DNA of 64,000 nucleotides from positions 122,751-186,750 of the forward strand of contig LNAC01000849.1 in NCBI GenBank assembly GCA_002007465.1, read 5' to 3'. Position numbers and translations under genes: made by a program. Positions 48,927 through 61,018 of this stretch are shown here, piece after piece (the first letter of the stretch is position 1; each line of letters opens with the position of its first letter). The notes below the pieces were generated by a model. The model worked only from the letters and a program-made list of their open reading frames with translations. It searched no databases and was not told the DNA's origin. Source of the DNA: Ailurus styani. Its lineage: Eukaryota; Chordata; Mammalia; Carnivora; Ailuridae.

Positions 48927-50700
48927 CAGTGGAGTCATGTGTTCTATTCCAGTGGAGAGATGAACAAAACTAACTTTCCCCAACAACAATGTATGATGAT
49001 AGACAGAGTACTGCTAACCAAGGAAGCTCAATCAAGCCTTGGGTTTCAGAGTTTTTTAGGGGAGCTCAGGCACATAGACATGATTAGCATGATATGAAAA
49101 CATTTGATCTCACACTATTACTTACAACATTAGCTGTTAGGGTTTTTTTGTTTTTGTTTTTGTTTTTTTGTAGATTCTGTATACAGAGGTAGTTAGTTAT
49201 TCCTATTTTTCTGGAGAGATTTTGTGATAAATGGGTACTGAATTATACCAAGTGCTTTTCCTGCATCAATTGATTTTTTTTCATTAGACTGTTAATATGG
49301 AGGATTATACTGATTTTTTTGGAGATTGATTCAGCCTCATATACCTGTAATAAATCCAAGTTAGTTATGGTGTATAATTTCTTTTATATAAAAATTTCTT
49401 TTATATATGGAGTCAATGTACTAAATTTGTTGAAAATTCTTATGTCTAAGTTTATAAAAATATCGGTCTGTATCTTTCCTTCCTTCCTTTCTGTCTTTCC
49501 TTTTTTCCTTCTCTCTCCCTCTCTCCCTTTTTTCTTTTTTAAAATTTCGGTTATTGTATTTTGCAGTTTTATAACTTCTAGTTAATTCCTTTATAACTTT
49601 TATTTCTTTGCTGATATTTTCTATTTTTTCATTTGTTTAAAAGGAATTTGTAATTACTCTCAAAGCAATTTTACAGTGGTTGCCTTAAAATCTTTGTACA
49701 ATTATTCCAACATATGATTCATCTCTGTATTGATGTGATTTGTCTTTTGTCACTTAAATTACAATTTTCTTGGCTCTTGACATGACCAGTGATTTTTTAT
49801 TATATCCTGAAGATTTCTTCTGGTCTACTTTTATGGACTATAGTCTAATGACAATTTAGTTTTCTGAGCCCTTACAATATTTCATTCTGCTTCATTTTTC
49901 TGGTTCTGAGCGAGGAAGCACCTGCTAGATCCCCACTAGTACTACATATGGAAGTGGAAGACTTTCTTAAGCCACCCAGTTATCACTAGGTGTCAGATGG
50001 GATATGTTATATCAGCAGGAGAGAATTTCTTGTGCCCTATCTCTGGCTGAGTCTGGTAGATTTCCCATTATATCTCTGTTGGTGGCAGAGAGAAGGAAAG
50101 TGTCTACCTGAGCTATCCTATATTTCTGAGTAGAGGGCCCGAGTTGCTCTCTGGCCCTAAGTTGTGGATCTGGAGAACCTGCACCTGGTTTGCCTTTGAT
50201 GACTCAGTGGAGGGCTTGGAGACACCAGGCTTCCTGGTACTGCTGCTACTGACAGATTGGGGTGCTGCCAGCATGTGTTGGCTAGGGTGTGGGTCAGTTC
50301 ACTCATGTATGCTCTCTCACTATTGTAACTGCATGGGCAGATTGAACTTGCCATTGCTTTTGGATATAGATCTCCCTACTAAGTTTGTTCTGGGGTTTTC
50401 TTTCCCAAATCATTTAGCCAAAGGTGGTAGACCTTATTATTGCTCTTGTCATAATTTTTCTAAACATGTTGGAGGTTCTGGGATGCAGGTTTTCTTTGCT
50501 GCTCAGTAAATGGGAGATAAAATAAAAATCCAGGGAACTCACCAAAATGTCGAGATGCTGATATGTTGTTCTTCAAGTCCACCTTTTGGATTAAATGATT
50601 GTCTATTGAGTTATTTACAGGATATTCTGCTTGTATCTTGAGGAAAGGAGCAAGGGAAGGTGTCTTTACCATCCTACCCCAAACTGGAATTCCTCTCTCC

Positions 50701-51105
50701 TTTTTTTAAATACAAAACCAATTGATATATCCTGCCAACTTTGCTTCCAAATCGTTAACCTCAAGTTCAGATCTTTTTATTTGCGTTTTGGATAAACTTC
50801 ATCTGCTCCTTTTTCAACATATCACTGTCAATGGCAATATTACCCATTTGTACAATGAATTAGCTTTTCTATCAAATACAATCTGGTATCTAGTTGGTAT
50901 ACAAAATCCTCTTTTGTGGTCTTTTATTCTTTAACTCTATCTCCTTTTATACATCTTTTGTTCCTTATTTACCATTCCTACCATGAACAAAATGACAATG
51001 ACTGTACAGGCCTGCATATACTACAGATACATTATTTTATTCCCTTTTGCCTAACCATACTCTATATACCCTTTCCTCTGGGGGTTTGATTAAACTGTTC
51101 GCATC
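50701..51105. other. No feature recognised
   Basis: The 70-codon frame at 50722-50934 has no family motif. Confidence 0.35.
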
Positions 51106-51109
51106 ACTT

Positions 51110-51680
51110 ATTCAGTTATTTATTCATTCAAACATGTATCTTTTAAATGCCTCCAACCAGCCTGGCATTGTCTAGATTCTGGGGACACAGTGTTGAACAA
51201 GAGAATATGAACTTCTCTGCTGTCATGCATTATAGTCTAGTTTTGAAGTAAACATTAAGCAAAACATTACAAAAAGCAATTAATCACACTGTACAAATAT
51301 GAAGGAAAAATAACAGGGAAGAATTAGCCTGGTTTGGCTCTCCCTATATACATGAGGTTTAAGCTGACATCTGCAGGACGAGTTACAGTTGGATGAGTGA
51401 AGAAGAGATGAGTGCTTCAGGCAGAGTGCATTAACAGCCCATGAGAAGGTATGAAAGCTGGAAGGAATTCTGTACATTTAAGGAAAGGAAATAAAGCCAG
51501 GGTGAAGGGACATGAGATGCAGAAAGGAGGGAAGCAGAAGGAGGCTGGAAATAAATAGGGAAAAAGTCAGTCAGAGCTTCATGGGCCATATTAAGGTTTT
51601 CGGACCTTATCAGGAAAGAATAACAAGAAACCTGTGGAGCATTTTAAAAGCAGATGAGTGGAAATGTCAGAATTGCTTGC
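51110..51680 (-). repeat. LINE-2 remnant, antisense
   Basis: 'ttattcattcaaacatgta', 'ccagcctggcattgtctag', 'ggggacacagtgttgaacaa', later 'catgggccatattaagg' and 'gtggagcattttaaaagcag'. This phrase order is typical of antisense L2. Confidence 0.6.
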
Positions 51681-51689
51681 AAGTACCAT

Positions 51690-51990
51690 TTCCTCACACT
51701 CCATGTGCCATGACTTCCTTTCTTCAAGATCTAGTTTAAATCCTGTTTTCTCCCAAACACTTCTGGTTAAATTAATACACACTCACTATACACACACCAT
51801 AATAGCTTCCACATCTTTGTTATAGTACTCACTTCATTAACCTTTGTAACAGAATGGTTTATAAATATGTCTGCTTCACCCCCTATCATGGAATTCCTTG
51901 AAGGGCAATTACCAGTGGACATTTTATTTGCATTTATAAAGTTCCTGGCACAGTATTCCAAATAGAGTAGGTACTATTGCTCCTTAAAAA
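51690..51990 (+). repeat. LINE-2 3' end remnant
   Basis: Sense L2 order: 'acttcctttcttcaagatc', 'ttctcccaaacacttctgg', 'ttccttgaagggcaattacc', 'gttcctggcacagtattcc', 'agagtaggtac'. Confidence 0.6.
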
Positions 51991-51995
51991 CAAAT

Positions 51996-52195
51996 TTTAG
52001 GGGCACCTGGGTGGCTCAGTGGGTTAAAGCCTCTGCCTTCGGTTCAGGTCATGATCTCAGGGTTCTGGGATCGAGTTCTGCATTGGGTTCCCTGCTCAGC
52101 AGGGAGCCTGCCTCTCTGCCTACTTGTAATCTCTCTCTCTCTGTCAAAGAAATAAATAAAATCTTAAAAATAAATAAATAAATAAAATTTTTAAA
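51996..52195 (+). mobile_element. Can-SINE, internally shortened
   Basis: Head 'gggcacctgggtggctcagt', B-box-like 'gggatcgagttct', a shortened CT-rich body (one CT block missing against neighbours), and a long AAAT-rich tail. The duplication is T/A-rich and imprecise. Confidence 0.9.
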
Positions 52196-52199
52196 AATT

Positions 52200-52725
52200 T
52201 TAATAAATGAATATTTTTCAGTTTCTTCTCTTTCCAACTGTACTTTCCACTTCCAAATTTCTTGGAGTAGTTCATATTTAATTCAGGACCTTTTACAAAA
52301 ACCTAGGTCCTACTTAACTCCAGTGCTGTTGGTTTCTTATCTTAGGCATCCTATCAAATTCAGCACAATAGTGACTATTTTAGGATCCAAATAACACTTT
52401 TATTTTGATCAAATATGAAATAATTTGACAATAAAACCATTCAATTAACTACCACTCAAATTCAAGCATTAACGAACGATTCTTTTTTACTTGATTACTA
52501 CTACAATTTTACATGTCAGTACCATAATTTCTTTAATTTAGTTGTCCCTTGATGTCAAAAGACTTACATTTGGAGTGACAGTCATGATGGATGCTAATTA
52601 CATTTAGTTCTTGCAGTCTATTTAGTATTTAATATTATAATATTATTAAATCATGGAGTTTTTTATGACTTCAGGAATACTAAATATTTTTGATAAGCAT
52701 GTTTTTAATTTTTTAAATTTACTTT
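52200..52725. other. No feature recognised
   Basis: AT-rich; no family or exon seen. Confidence 0.4.
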
Positions 52726-52729
52726 CTTT

Positions 52730-52960
52730 TATTACTATTAATGTTTTATTCAATTATAATTAACATACAGTGTTATATTAGTCTCAGGTATACAATATAA
52801 TGATTATATACATTCCACACACATACATACATATGTAGAATGTACAATTCTATACATTTCTCAGTGCTCCTCAAGGTATATCTATTCTTAATCCCCTTTA
52901 TTTCACTCACCCACCCCCACCTCCTCTCTTAAAACTACCAGTTTGTTCGCTATATGATAA
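52730..52960 (-). mobile_element. L1 3' UTR fragment, antisense
   Basis: Antisense 3' UTR phrases: 'gtgttatattagtctcagg', 'gctcctcaaggtatatctat', 'cacccacccccacctcctc', 'ctaccagtttgttcgctat'. Confidence 0.7.
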
Positions 52961-53129
52961 GCATGTTTAAATAATAATCTTAAGTGTTTTTCTTTTGACT
53001 ACTCACGTGCTGACAAAATTTTATAGTTAGGTGTGTCCCTATGAAAACATACCCTTTTCTAAATTTCACTGTAAAAGCAGAATTCATCCTTTCATTCAGT
53101 GTCATGCTTCTCTATCATATAGATTTCTT

Positions 53130-53255
53130 TCTTTCTTTTTTTTTTTTTTCTTAAAGAGGGAGAGAGGAAGAGAGAAAGAGGAGGACCAGAGGGTGAGGGA
53201 GAGAGAGAATCTATATGCTGGGCATGGAGCCCTATGTGGGGCTCAATATTATGAA
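53130..53255 (-). mobile_element. Old SINE fragment, tRNA head lost
   Basis: Antisense tail and body only: poly-T, 'cttaaagagggagagag', GA-rich stretch, 'gctgggcatggagccc', 'gtggggctcaatatt'. The tRNA-like head is missing. Confidence 0.65.
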
Positions 53256-53476
53256 TCATAATTTTTTTTTCTGATCATTGGAAGATGACAAAGGTCTTCC
53301 TCATTGTTTTCACTCTCTAGAGAAAATTTATTAATCTTCTTATGTACAATCCAAATGCCACCCACTTTGAGAACCTCTCCAAATGCCACATGAGAATAAG
53401 GATGCAACCACCAATACTTTCCCCAACACTTGGGTAATGAGGATAGAATTATTCTTATGTCAATTTCCTCTGAATT

Positions 53477-53785
53477 AGCTCTGTCCAATAGAAAATAAAG
53501 TGTGAACCACACATGCAATTTAAAATTCTCTTGTAGCTACACTTAAGGTAAAATAACTTTAATAACACATATCATTTAATACAAATATCCAAATATCTTT
53601 TATCATTTCAATGTCATTGGTGTACAAATTATTATGGAGAGATTGTATGTCCTTTTAATTTTTTTTACTAAATGTCTTCAAAACCCTATATCACTTTATC
53701 ATTATAGCACATTTCTTTTTGGACCAGTCACATTTCAGATGCTCAGTACCTTCATATGGCCAATAGCTGCTCTCTTGGACATTAA
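53477..53785. mobile_element. Nonautonomous DNA-transposon-like fossil
   Basis: Starts 'gctctgtccaatagaaa' and ends near 'gctctcttggacatt', a degenerate inverted pair (TGTCCAA / TTGGACA). Internal phrases 'gtgaaccacacatgcaat' and 'ccagtcacatttcagatgct' match a common mammalian DNA-transposon fossil whose exact name I do not fix. Confidence 0.5.
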
Positions 53786-54029
53786 AGATCTACACTTGAT
53801 TTTTAATTGATTGATTTCATTCACTGAGCTTTATTTACCCATTTATCTATTTCCTTAACTTTCTCCTTTATCTTTTTACTTTGAAGAAAATATAAATAAT
53901 TTAGACCTACCTATTTCCATCCCAGTCTTCACTCTTAGATTTCATACTCTTTATTTAATAGCAGAATACCATTTTCCTCCTGACTTTTGCTGAAATATAT
54001 CTGCAGGGGTCTTCGCTGTCAGCAGCATT

Positions 54030-54240
54030 ATTATGGAATCATTTATTGATACTTTATGTGTAAAATGTGACATTAATTGTTCATTATACAATATGTAGCA
54101 AATACTATGCCATATATATTATAATCCCACTTTTAAGTGGAGGTATTTGAGGCTAAGAGATTGAACAACTTCAACACAATTATTAAATGGTCAAGCTAGG
54201 ATTAAATCATAATCCATACTTTTCTCCAATATACAGCATA
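54030..54240 (-). repeat. MIR SINE remnant
   Basis: Antisense MIR order: 'tataatcccacttttaagtg', 'ggctaagagattgaacaact', 'caagctaggattaaatc'. Confidence 0.6.
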
Positions 54241-54309
54241 TCAAGGAGCAACATGTAAGATTGACTGGATCCTCTGTTGTGATAGAGATCTTCCAGAAAG
54301 TAACTATAA

Positions 54310-54574
54310 AAGAGTATGGGGGAAGGAGACAAACCATAAGAGACTCCTAATCTCAGAAAACAAACTGAAGGTTACTGGGGGGGTGGGAGGGTAGGGATAG
54401 GGTGGATGGGTCATGGACATTGGGGAGGGTTTGTGCTTTGGTGAGTGCTGTGAAAGATGTAAGCCGGATGATTCACAGACCTGTTCCCCTGGGACAAAGA
54501 ATAAAAAATAAAACAAAATAAAATAAAATAAAATAAAATAAAATAAAATAAAATAAAATAAAATAAGAGTATGG
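54310..54574 (+). mobile_element. Young L1, 3' UTR only (copy 3)
   Basis: Only the last ~245 bp of the young L1: 'aaggagacaaaccataagag', G-run block, 'gattcacagacctg', then an (AAAAT)n tail. Duplication 'aagagtatgg' at 54310-54319 and 54565-54574. Confidence 0.94.
54500..54566 (+). repeat. (AAAAT)n microsatellite from an L1 tail
   Basis: Roughly a dozen AAAAT/AAATA units directly continuing the L1 poly-A tail. Confidence 0.93.
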
Positions 54575-54651
54575 ATATGAAGTTTTTTGTTAAGTGGTGA
54601 CTGAGAAATGAAAAGATGACAGGAAATGGAGGCATCCAAAATAACATTAAA

Positions 54652-54880
54652 AACAATCTTTCCGGGGTGCCCGGGGGGCTCAGTCGGTTAAGCATCCGAC
54701 TTCAGCTCAGGTCATGATCTCCAGGCACTGGGGACCAAGATCTGCTTAGGGCTCCCTGCTCAGAGGGGAGGCTGCTTCTCCCTCTTCTCCCTGCTCATAC
54801 TCTCTTGCTATCTCTGTCTCTCTCTCTCTCAAATAAATGAATAAAATCTTTAAAACAACAACAACAACAACAACCTTTCC
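54652..54880 (+). mobile_element. Can-SINE, older type
   Basis: Head 'ggctcagtcggttaagcatc' and an (AAC)n-rich tail. Duplication 'aacaatctttcc' (54652-54663) versus 'aacaacctttcc' (54869-54880), one mismatch. Confidence 0.92.
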
Positions 54881-56600
54881 AGATGGAATGAAGCCTGTGT
54901 TAGCTTCCAAAAAGTTTTTCTCTTCCTTTTAAAACTTTTCCTTCATAATGTTAAATAATAAGCTTAATCCTCTTCTGCAACTCTGCATTTTTCCTAGTCC
55001 TGAATCATTTGGCATCAAAGTAACTCCATAGTTCTGTAAATAAAAACAAACTATATGAACAAGAAATACAAACATGTAAAATAAACATGATTTTTGTGTG
55101 TGATCTGTATAAATTAATGAATATACATTTACATGATCTCCTGTTATATTTGAACTGAAAATGAGATCAAAAGCAAATGTTTGCCAACATGTAGCTTGTT
55201 TGTTGTAGTTGTTGTTGTCTGTTAGTTCATTAGTTTTTGCTAGATTTTTTCATATTAAAAAGTAACTGATTTTTAACTACAGTGTCAGAAAGACTTGGGA
55301 GGGGAATCTCTATATCTGCTAGGAAATTAATACCTGTCTTATAATCTTTTTTCACAGAGGTTGCCATTCTAGTTAAGGTTAGAGCATTTATTTTTGTTCT
55401 GATTGCTTCCTGATGAGAGTCAAAGTTGGTAATGAAAGCACATTTATGAATTTTGCCTCACAGGCACAGATCAAAGATCATGAGATCATAGGTTTTCATA
55501 GGGTTGGATGTGCAAATGTTCTGTAGTGGTTTAAACTTTCTGTTATTAAAAAAAAACTTTGAAGTATCACTAATTGGCTTTAACACCATTGAAGAGGTGC
55601 TGAAATCAGTAGGCAAGAAATTTCTAGCAGTAGGTAGAGCAAGGATAACTTTGAGAATCACCATATGCTTTCAGAAATTCAGGCATTAAAACACAAGTCC
55701 AAAAAAGAAGTCAGAACTCAAATTTTCTATTATTATTTTTAAAACAGCCTCATTACAAATTCTATAAAGCTACTGAAAGTGAGCTTGCAAATTCTAAAAA
55801 ACTTAAATTGTTACTTCATAGTTTTTATTTGTATTTTTGTAGACACAACTCCTTGCCTTGACTACTTGTTATATGCAATGCACTGTGACACCTAATGTGC
55901 AATGAAAGGTATAATAACAAAGATCATTCTTCACTGGTAAATTGTGCACACTTGAATGAAAATCTGTATCAGAAACTCCAATACTCATGAAATAAGGAAT
56001 CATGTTAGACAATTGTCCTAGGAGACAGAATGTCTTGAATTGGGTTGCTTGATTTTAATAACCCAGTACATGCCTTCTAAAATCATGTTTCCTAAATCAA
56101 TCAATATAATAATCTCTACCAACTCATGGGAAAAATACAGAATTTCACTTTTACTACTAAAAACTAGAAATAACTTTCTTCATTTACTATAATTTGTCAT
56201 TTTTTTACTAGAAGAGGTCATTCTCAAGGAGATTCTCAGAACTCACTTGTAGTAAATAGAACATATACTAAATGCATCCCCAGTTATAGTGACATTTTTA
56301 CATTTGGACAAACACATTTGTTCTTACTCCATTTGGTGACAAATGAATTCATTCATGTAATGGCCTAATATGAGAATCTTTTCATCACACCAAAAAAAAA
56401 AATCCCATATACATTATCAGTAACTCTATTCCTTCCCATTTCCTACCTGTCAACCCTAGGCAACTACTAATATATTTTCTATAAAATTTATTAGATTATG
56501 CCATTTCTCTTATCTTCAAAGAGCCTTCTAGACAGTGAGGAAAAGATACACAAATAAATAACTATGACAATAAGCATGTGAATTTTACTCTAGATTTTCT
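54881..56600. other. No feature recognised
   Basis: AT-rich, apparently unique. The overlapping opposite frames at 55458-55689 have no motif. Confidence 0.4.
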
Positions 56601-56650
56601 TATTTTTTTAAGATTTATTTATTTGTTAGAGAGAGTGAATACAATTGGGG
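56600..56650 (-). repeat. SINE tail remnant
   Basis: 'ttttttaagatttatttatt' with 'gttagagagagtg' is the antisense tail and first body bases of a Can-SINE; the remainder is absent. Confidence 0.5.
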
Positions 56651-57080
56651 GAGATAGTTTTCCTGGTAATTTCTTTGAAATACATAAGGAAAAATAATAT
56701 CAACTCATAAAAAATCTTTTTAAAATTTAAGGAATACAAAAACACTTTGAACTCTGATTTGTAAGAATTCTTATAATAAAACATGCCCAAGATATTAGAA
56801 GAAAAGAACATTATAAATTAATACCCTCATGAACACAGAAAAAAGTACTTACCAAATTATGAGGAAATATATATACATTATAGACATAAATATGTTAATT
56901 ATATATTTTACATAATTATAATATATAATATATATCTTCTAGCTAAATCTCTACCTATCTATGTATCTATCTCATCTATAATACACCATCAAATGTAAGT
57001 TGTCCTAGTAATATGCTGTTCATGTAACATTAAAAAAAAATATTCACTTGCAAAAACATGAAATTAGAACTTACCTCACA

Positions 57081-57627
57081 CCATTGTTGAGGAAGAAAGA
57101 TTTTCCTCTACTCTTCAAGGTTGCTTTCAGCTGATCTAAAAATTAAATTGACATGAGACAGATTAGCAGGAGAAAATCATATTTAATCATGTACATATAA
57201 GGAATCCACATGAGAGATTCCAAAGACAGGAAAAATGTGGTACATACAACATTCTGGACTAAGATGAAGAGAATAGGGATCTGAGACTTCAAAGGGAAGG
57301 AAGGCAATTCACAGAAATAATGAAAAGATTAGACGTTTGGTAAACAAATGTTTGCTGGGCCATCCAGAACCAATGAGACATAGAGAGGATTTTGATCAAA
57401 AAGGCCTTGCTAGGTTGTTCCCTGTCTACCATACTTAGTTCATATTATACCATAGTTATTTACGGTGATAGCTCCCTTCGTGGTCCTCTGTCTAAATTCT
57501 TTTACACAGTTAGATGGGAGATGAAAAAACATTTTGAGTCTTCTGTTTCTTAAAAATAATCAGCTGAAAATAATCCACATGTCAAAGAGACACATTTTAG
57601 GGTAGCAATTTTACTCTCCTATGCCAT
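57081..57627 (-). mobile_element. Solo LTR (minus), 4-bp duplication
   Basis: Homologous to the unit at 61023-61359: 'ctaaaaattaaattgacat', 'agattagcaggagaaaat', 'cttaaaaataatcagctgaa', 'caaagagacacattttaggg'. Body 57085-57623 flanked by 'ccat' (57081-57084, 57624-57627). On + it starts TGTTGAGG, the complement of a CA-ended LTR. No internal genes adjoin it. The 4-bp duplication suggests a gammaretrovirus-like (ERV1) source; the family is not named. Confidence 0.65.
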
Positions 57628-57629
57628 GC

Positions 57630-58380
57630 ATAAAAAGAAACTCAAAAATATATCATAAACCTAAATATAAGCATAAAAATGATAAAACTCTAAGAAAAAA
57701 ACATAGAAATGAATCTTCATGACTTTGTGTTAGGCAAAGATTCTATAAATATGATACCAAAAGTATAAGTGATAATAGGAAAAAATGACAAGTTGGACTT
57801 TATCAAAATTAAATGCTTTTGCCTTTCAAAAGACACCATTACAAACTTGGAAAGACAGAACACAGGCTGGTAGAAAGTTATTTATAAATCATATCACTGA
57901 TAAGGCACTACAAAATATTGTAGGATTAAATTTAGACCTAAATTAATGTTCATGGATAGATATTGTCAAGATATAAATTCTTCCCATATTAATTTATGGA
58001 TTTAACATGCCAACACTACACTTTATCAGCTTTTTAAAAATGGGAATTGACAAGTTTATTTAAAAATGTATATAAGCATCAAGGCACCAGGGTGTCTCAG
58101 TCAGTTAAGCAGCCTACTCATGACTTTGGCTCAGGACATGATCTCAGGGTGGTGAGATCGAATCCTGTGTTGGGCTCCACACTGAGTATGGAATCTGCTT
58201 AAGATTCTCTCTCTGTCTCCTTCTGCCCCCCAGCCCCTGCTTGTGCTCTCTCTCTCAAATAAGCAAACAAATAAATAAATAAATGTAAAAGTGTACATAA
58301 GGATGGCCAAAACAATCTAGAGAAAGTTATTAGAGGACCTACACTGTGAGTCTCAGTATTTGAGAATACCAGAATGACTA
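57630..58380 (+). mobile_element. Two old L1 ORF2 fragments, non-collinear
   Basis: 57640-57915 matches a later part of ORF2 ('gacaagttggactttatcaa', 'aaaagacaccattac', 'aatcatatcactgataaggc'). 57920-58380 (around a SINE) matches an earlier part ('gttcatggatagatattgtc', 'ggatggccaaaacaatct'). Confidence 0.6.
58063..58301 (+). mobile_element. Can-SINE, old type, nested in L1
   Basis: Head 'caccagggtgtctcagtcag' through CT-rich body to (AAAT)n tail. Flanked by the imperfect pair 'aaaatgtatataag' (58063-58076) and 'aaaagtgtacataag' (58287-58301). Confidence 0.88.
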
Positions 58381-58514
58381 TTTGATATAATTATTTTTCC
58401 TATTTTTACAATAAGCTTCATAATAATGGTTTAGTGTGCTTTGAGATTCTAGCTAATGACATTTTTAGTAAGTCGACCATACACCTCAGTTTGCCTAAAA
58501 CACTACTGATTTTT

Positions 58515-60650
58515 TCAAATGCAGATAATATTTTTTATTGTGTTATGTTAGTCACCCTACAGTACTATTGATTTATGCCTACTGCCCATCTGTTTTTTGT
58601 TTCATCTCTATTTTTTAAATAGACTTTATTATTTTTAGTACAGTTTTAAATTTACAGGAAAATTGAGAAAATAGTTTAAAGATTTCCCATATATTGTGTA
58701 CCCAGTTTTCTTTATTATTAATAATTTATAGAACTATGGTACATTTTTTAAATAACTAATTAACCAATATTGCAATATTATTATAAATTTAAGTCAGTTT
58801 ATTGAATTTTCTTTAGTTTTTTTACCTAATGTCCTTTTTCTGTTCTAGGAGTCCACCCACACAATACCACGTTAATCTAGTTATTGTGTTTCATTAGGTA
58901 CCTCTTAGCTTTGAGAGTTCCTCAGACTTTCTTTGTTTTGGAAGCCTTAACGGTTTTGAGAAGTACCAATCAGGTATTTTGTAGAAAACCCTTGTATTGC
59001 AATAAATCTGATGTTTTTGTCATAATTAGTGTAGGGGATGGATTTGTGGGAGGAAGATCACAGAGGTAAATTGCCACTCTCATCACATCATATCAAGTGT
59101 AAATACAGTCAACACGATTTATGACTTTTGAAGTTGACCATGATCAGCTGGCTATGTTAGTGTTTGTCAAGTTTCTCTACTATATAATTTTTATTTTTTT
59201 CTTCTGCATACAGTCTCTTAGGAAGGAAATCACAAAGTGCATAAGGAGTGGGGTGGTATACTTCTTTCTTTGAGAATACAATATCTGTATAAATTATTTA
59301 TTTAGAATTATTTGGTACAGGAGATTTGTCTTTTCTCCCTGTTTATTAATTTGTTTAATCATTTATTTGTATCAGCATGATATTTATGTTATACTTCGGT
59401 TACATTCCAATAGTACCTTATTGATTCTTTTGCTCAAATTATTTCAGTTGTAGACATTGGGTAATTTTTAAGTGGGTTCCTGTGCTCTTTGACATACCTT
59501 CAGGTCATCAGTGTTTTGTTTTGTTTTTAGCATTTCTTTGCTTTCTGGCACTAAAATGGGTTCCACCTTCACACTGTACATTACTTGCTCCAGTCCTAGA
59601 ATCAACCATCTCTCCAAAGAACACTGGTTCCTCTTCAATTAAAGAATAGCATTAATAAAAAATTAATTAATTTTTTAAAAAGTATTAAAACCAGAACCTG
59701 TACACTGGGTTTAGTTGTTGTCACTAAGGTATTATTACTTTTACACCTTGTCAGCTAACAGAGCAAGGAAATGTGTGTGTGTACTAACTCATATAGGCAC
59801 ACACATATCTACCAATATTTCTATATAAAACCTATTGTATCAATATTTAGCTAAACTTTTTCTTCTTCTTCCATCAGTTTTTTCTTCCAAGCATCAGTCA
59901 TGCTTTTGGTGTTGTACTTAAAAACTCATGTTAAAAACCTAAGGTCACACAGATTTCCTCCTATGTTTGACTCTAGAAGTTTTATAGTATTATGCTTTAT
60001 AATTAGAGTGTGGACCATTTTGAATTAATTTTTGAAAAAAGGTGTAATTTCTCTGTCTAGATTGATTGACTGATTTTACATATATATGTCCAATTATTGC
60101 ACCACCATTTGTGGAAAAGACTCTCCTTTTCCCATTAAAATGCCTTTTTGCCTTTGTCAAATATTGGTTAACTATATTTATGTGGGTCCTGATTCTAATC
60201 TATTGATTCTTATGTTTATCATTTGGCCAATACCACCCTGTCTTTTTCTTTTTAAGATTTATTTATTTATTTATTTATTTATTCAACAGAGAGAGAGAGA
60301 TCACAAGTAGGCAGAGAGGCAGGCAGAGAGAGGAGGAAGCAGGCTCCTTGCCAAGCAGGGAGCCCAAAGCAGGGCTCGATCTTAGGACCCTGAGATCATG
60401 ACCTGAGCTGAAGGCAGAGGCTTTAGCCCACTGAGCCACCCAGGCTCCCCAACCACTCTGTCTTGATTACCAAAGTTTTATATTACGTCTTGAAGTCAGG
60501 TAGTGTTATGCTTCCAACACTTTCTTCAGTATTATGTTGCCTTTTTCTGTCTTTTGCTATCCCACATAAAGGTTACTTATTTCTTGGTTTTTGTTTTGTG
60601 TATCTTTATTTTTTTCCTTATTGTTATTTAAATTTAGAAGTCCAGAAGTA
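58515..60650 (-). mobile_element. Long old antisense L1 (3' UTR and ORF2)
   Basis: 58515-58575 is an L1 3' end piece. From 58600 an old L1M-type 3' UTR reads antisense ('gtttctcagactt'-like at 58918, 'gaggaagatcacagaggtaa', 'atcacatcatatcaagtg', 'gtcctagaatcaaccatctc'), followed by ORF2 from about 59900 ('cacaccatttgtgg'-like at 60100, 'ctattgattcttatgt'). A SINE splits it at 60232-60464. No frame survives. Confidence 0.65.
60232..60464 (-). mobile_element. Can-SINE nested in antisense L1
   Basis: Minus-strand mustelid-type SINE. Duplication 'accaccctgtctt' (60232-60244) versus 'accactctgtctt' (60452-60464), one mismatch. Confidence 0.94.
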
Positions 60651-60844
60651 GAGGGATGTCTGGGTGGCTTAGTCCATTAAGTATCTGACTTTGGTTCAGG
60701 ACAGGATCTCAGGGTCCTGGGATAGAGCCCTGCACTGGGCTCCCTGCTCTGCAGGGAGTCTACTTCTGCCCCTCGTCCCACCTCCACCTCTCTCTCTCTC
60801 TCTCTCAAGTAAAAAATCTTAAAAAAAAAGAAGTCCAGAAATAG
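60636..60844 (+). mobile_element. Can-SINE, 16-bp duplication
   Basis: Head 'gggatgtctgggtggcttag', CT-rich body and A-tail. Duplication 'agaagtccagaagtag' (60636-60651) versus 'agaagtccagaaatag' (60829-60844). Confidence 0.94.
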
Positions 60845-61018
60845 ATGTCATAGGAATAGAAAGTATATTTCTGACTTTCCACAAAGCATTTGTTTCTGTA
60901 ATGTGGAAACTCTTCCTGGATCAAAAGTAAGAGTGCAAGCCATAATGAATAGTACTGATATTATTTGGGCCTATAGAATAGTGATCAGGGAAATATGGAT
61001 AAAAAAACATAATCTTAA

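Larger units (their letters stand above)
47640..50700 (-). mobile_element. Old antisense L1 with internal deletions
   Basis: On + the segment shows antisense L1 phrases in 3'-to-5' order: 3' region ('ggaatcacaaagtgtgtagc', 'ctgattagcattccatttta'), ORF2 C-terminal part ('ttgcattcccctgataatta'), ORF2 polymerase part ('gcttttcctgcatcaattga', 49251-49275), then a 5' part (about 49540-50700) that looks like an old L1 5' region. The 121-codon frame at 50144-50509 lies in this remnant. The 5' assignment is the least certain. Confidence 0.65.

Noticed and set aside
50144..50509. 121-codon frame with a Cys/Leu-rich protein
   Set aside because: Lies in an old antisense L1 remnant, has no recognised domain and is overlapped by opposite-strand frames.
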